DNA of 15,166 bases, from contig MFIX01000198.1 in NCBI GenBank assembly GCA_001780825.1, positions 1 through 15,166 of the forward strand, in the 5' to 3' direction. Of this stretch, positions 14,415 through 15,166 are shown one piece after another. Made by a program: the position numbers and the translations under genes. Under the pieces are notes generated by a model, which worked only from the letters and a program-made list of their open reading frames with translations, was not told the DNA's origin and did not search any database. Origin of the DNA: Candidatus Glassbacteria bacterium RIFCSPLOWO2_12_FULL_58_11. Its GTDB lineage: Bacteria; Gemmatimonadota; Glassbacteria; GWA2-58-10. How positions within the stretch are numbered: the first letter of the stretch is position 1; each line of letters begins with the position of its first letter.

Positions 14415-15166
14415 ACTCATACAGTTGAACACCGGGCAGGCGGCCACGCAAAGGCCATCCCCGACACACTTTTTCTTGTCGATAGTCGGTTTGCGCTGGC
14501 TCGAGAAATTTATCGCGTGGTATCCCAGGCCTTCGCAGACCCGGTAGCAGATCCCGCAGCGGGTGCAGAGCTTGTCGTCGATAGCGGCGATTACCGTGCT
14601 GCTGCGCGACAATTTATGTTCCTGGGTCATAAAGGGCAGGCTTTTGCCGACCAGTTTGTCCACCGAGGAGATCATTTTTTCAGCGAGATAGTCGCTCACC
14701 CCGCTTTTCAGCTCATCGATCAGGCCCACGCCGCGCTGAAGGACCGCGGCATGGAATTGGATCAGCGAGGAACCCATCAGGATGAACTCCACGCAATCCC
14801 GCCAGTTGTAGGCTCCGCCGAGGACCGACAGGCCCAGCCCCTTGACGGCTTTCCCCCATTCAGCCAGCATGCCCAGCGTATAAGGCTTGACCGCAGCGCC
14901 GCCCATGGTGGAAAGCGAGCTCTTGGTCCCGACATTCGGGAAAGGAATGAAATTAACCAGATTGATTCCCGGGATGCCTTTCGGCTCGTAGAAGACGTTC
15001 AGGGCATCCGCTCCGGCTTCCCTGAGTATTTCCGCAATCTCTTTGCGGCCCGGGCTGGTGCCGGGAACCTTGAAAATCACCGGCGTGGTGCGCGCGCCCT
15101 CGCGGACATAACGGGCCGCCCGTTCCAGCAGCCGCGGGTCATGGGCGATGGGCACTCCGGCGGCCT
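14394..15166 (-). CDS. preA: PreA-type dihydropyrimidine dehydrogenase subunit, 5' end outside the window
   Basis: About 257 C-terminal residues of a PreA-like protein: an FMN-binding dihydroorotate-dehydrogenase-type barrel fused to a two-cluster ferredoxin domain. Barrel landmarks (numbered from the GTG at 15155): PVIFKV (25-30), GADALNVFYEPKG, MGGAAVKPYTLGMLAEW (84-100), LGGAYNWRDCVEFILMGSS (112-130) and QFHAAVLQRGVGLIDELKSGV. Cys197-X2-Cys200-X2-Cys203-X3-Cys207 is a full cluster motif. The second motif reads CVGDGLCVAACP (230-241), with Asp233 where PreA has Cys. The frame is open through the edge and the GTG is an internal valine, so the active-site loop and the start lie beyond the window. 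PreA works with PreT to reduce uracil and thymine with NADH; PreT is not visible. Another flavin/iron-sulfur oxidoreductase of this fold is possible. Confidence 0.75.
   Translation of the reverse strand, partial: AAGVPIAHDPRLLERAARYVREGARTTPVIFKVPGTSPGRKEIAEILREAGADALNVFYEPKGIPGINLVNFIPFPNVGTKSSLSTMGGAAVKPYTLGMLAEWGKAVKGLGLSVLGGAYNWRDCVEFILMGSSLIQFHAAVLQRGVGLIDELKSGVSDYLAEKMISSVDKLVGKSLPFMTQEHKLSRSSTVIAAIDDKLCTRCGICYRVCEGLGYHAINFSSQRKPTIDKKKCVGDGLCVAACPVFNCMSLRRISK

Overview
The window is GC-rich, densely coded bacterial DNA. A lipid A-type acyltransferase, a heptosyltransferase-like protein, SPOR domains and a signal-peptide TPR protein indicate an organism with an LPS-type outer membrane. 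Promoters close to the sigma-70 consensus and Shine-Dalgarno (SD) sites are readable. I cannot name the phylum from the sequence. No rRNA, tRNA, CRISPR array, transposase or phage gene was seen.

Left half, minus strand (7522 down to about 180): one sugar-acid operon. It is transcribed from a near-consensus promoter with three CGAAA repeats spaced exactly 10 bp, probably the operator of the first gene. Gene order is a DeoR-family repressor, a PPi-type phosphofructokinase (ATGA overlap with the repressor), a tagaturonate epimerase (UxaE family), a fructuronate reductase of the SDR type, a HAD hydrolase and a LarA-like nickel-pincer racemase/epimerase. A hairpin terminator follows. UxaE plus the SDR would take tagaturonate to fructuronate to mannonate. 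The usual next gene, mannonate dehydratase, is absent. The LarA homologue sits in its place, which suggests (inference) epimerisation of mannonate at C2 to gluconate or a related reaction. Two palindromes of the REP type, one a perfect 28-mer, lie in the operon's gaps.

Middle (7557 to 9392): a small exported TPR protein on the plus strand converges on a minus-strand LpxL/HtrB-type acyltransferase. The acyltransferase diverges from the next plus-strand operon. The divergent gap holds a TTGACA-N17-TATTAT promoter with an 11-bp-period direct repeat over its start site.

Right half, plus strand (9476 to 14414): a degenerate GT9-like protein, a 957-residue membrane protein and a YhcC-type radical SAM protein. 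The large protein has a degenerate CpsD/ParA-like N-domain, a long acidic E/A/P-rich linker, one transmembrane segment and two C-terminal SPOR domains. Two successive proteins that appear to have lost their catalytic motifs are the most unusual part of this side. At the right edge a 5'-truncated PreA-type flavin/iron-sulfur subunit runs on the minus strand, overlapping the radical SAM gene tail to tail by 21 bp. Its second ferredoxin motif has Asp in place of a ligand Cys.
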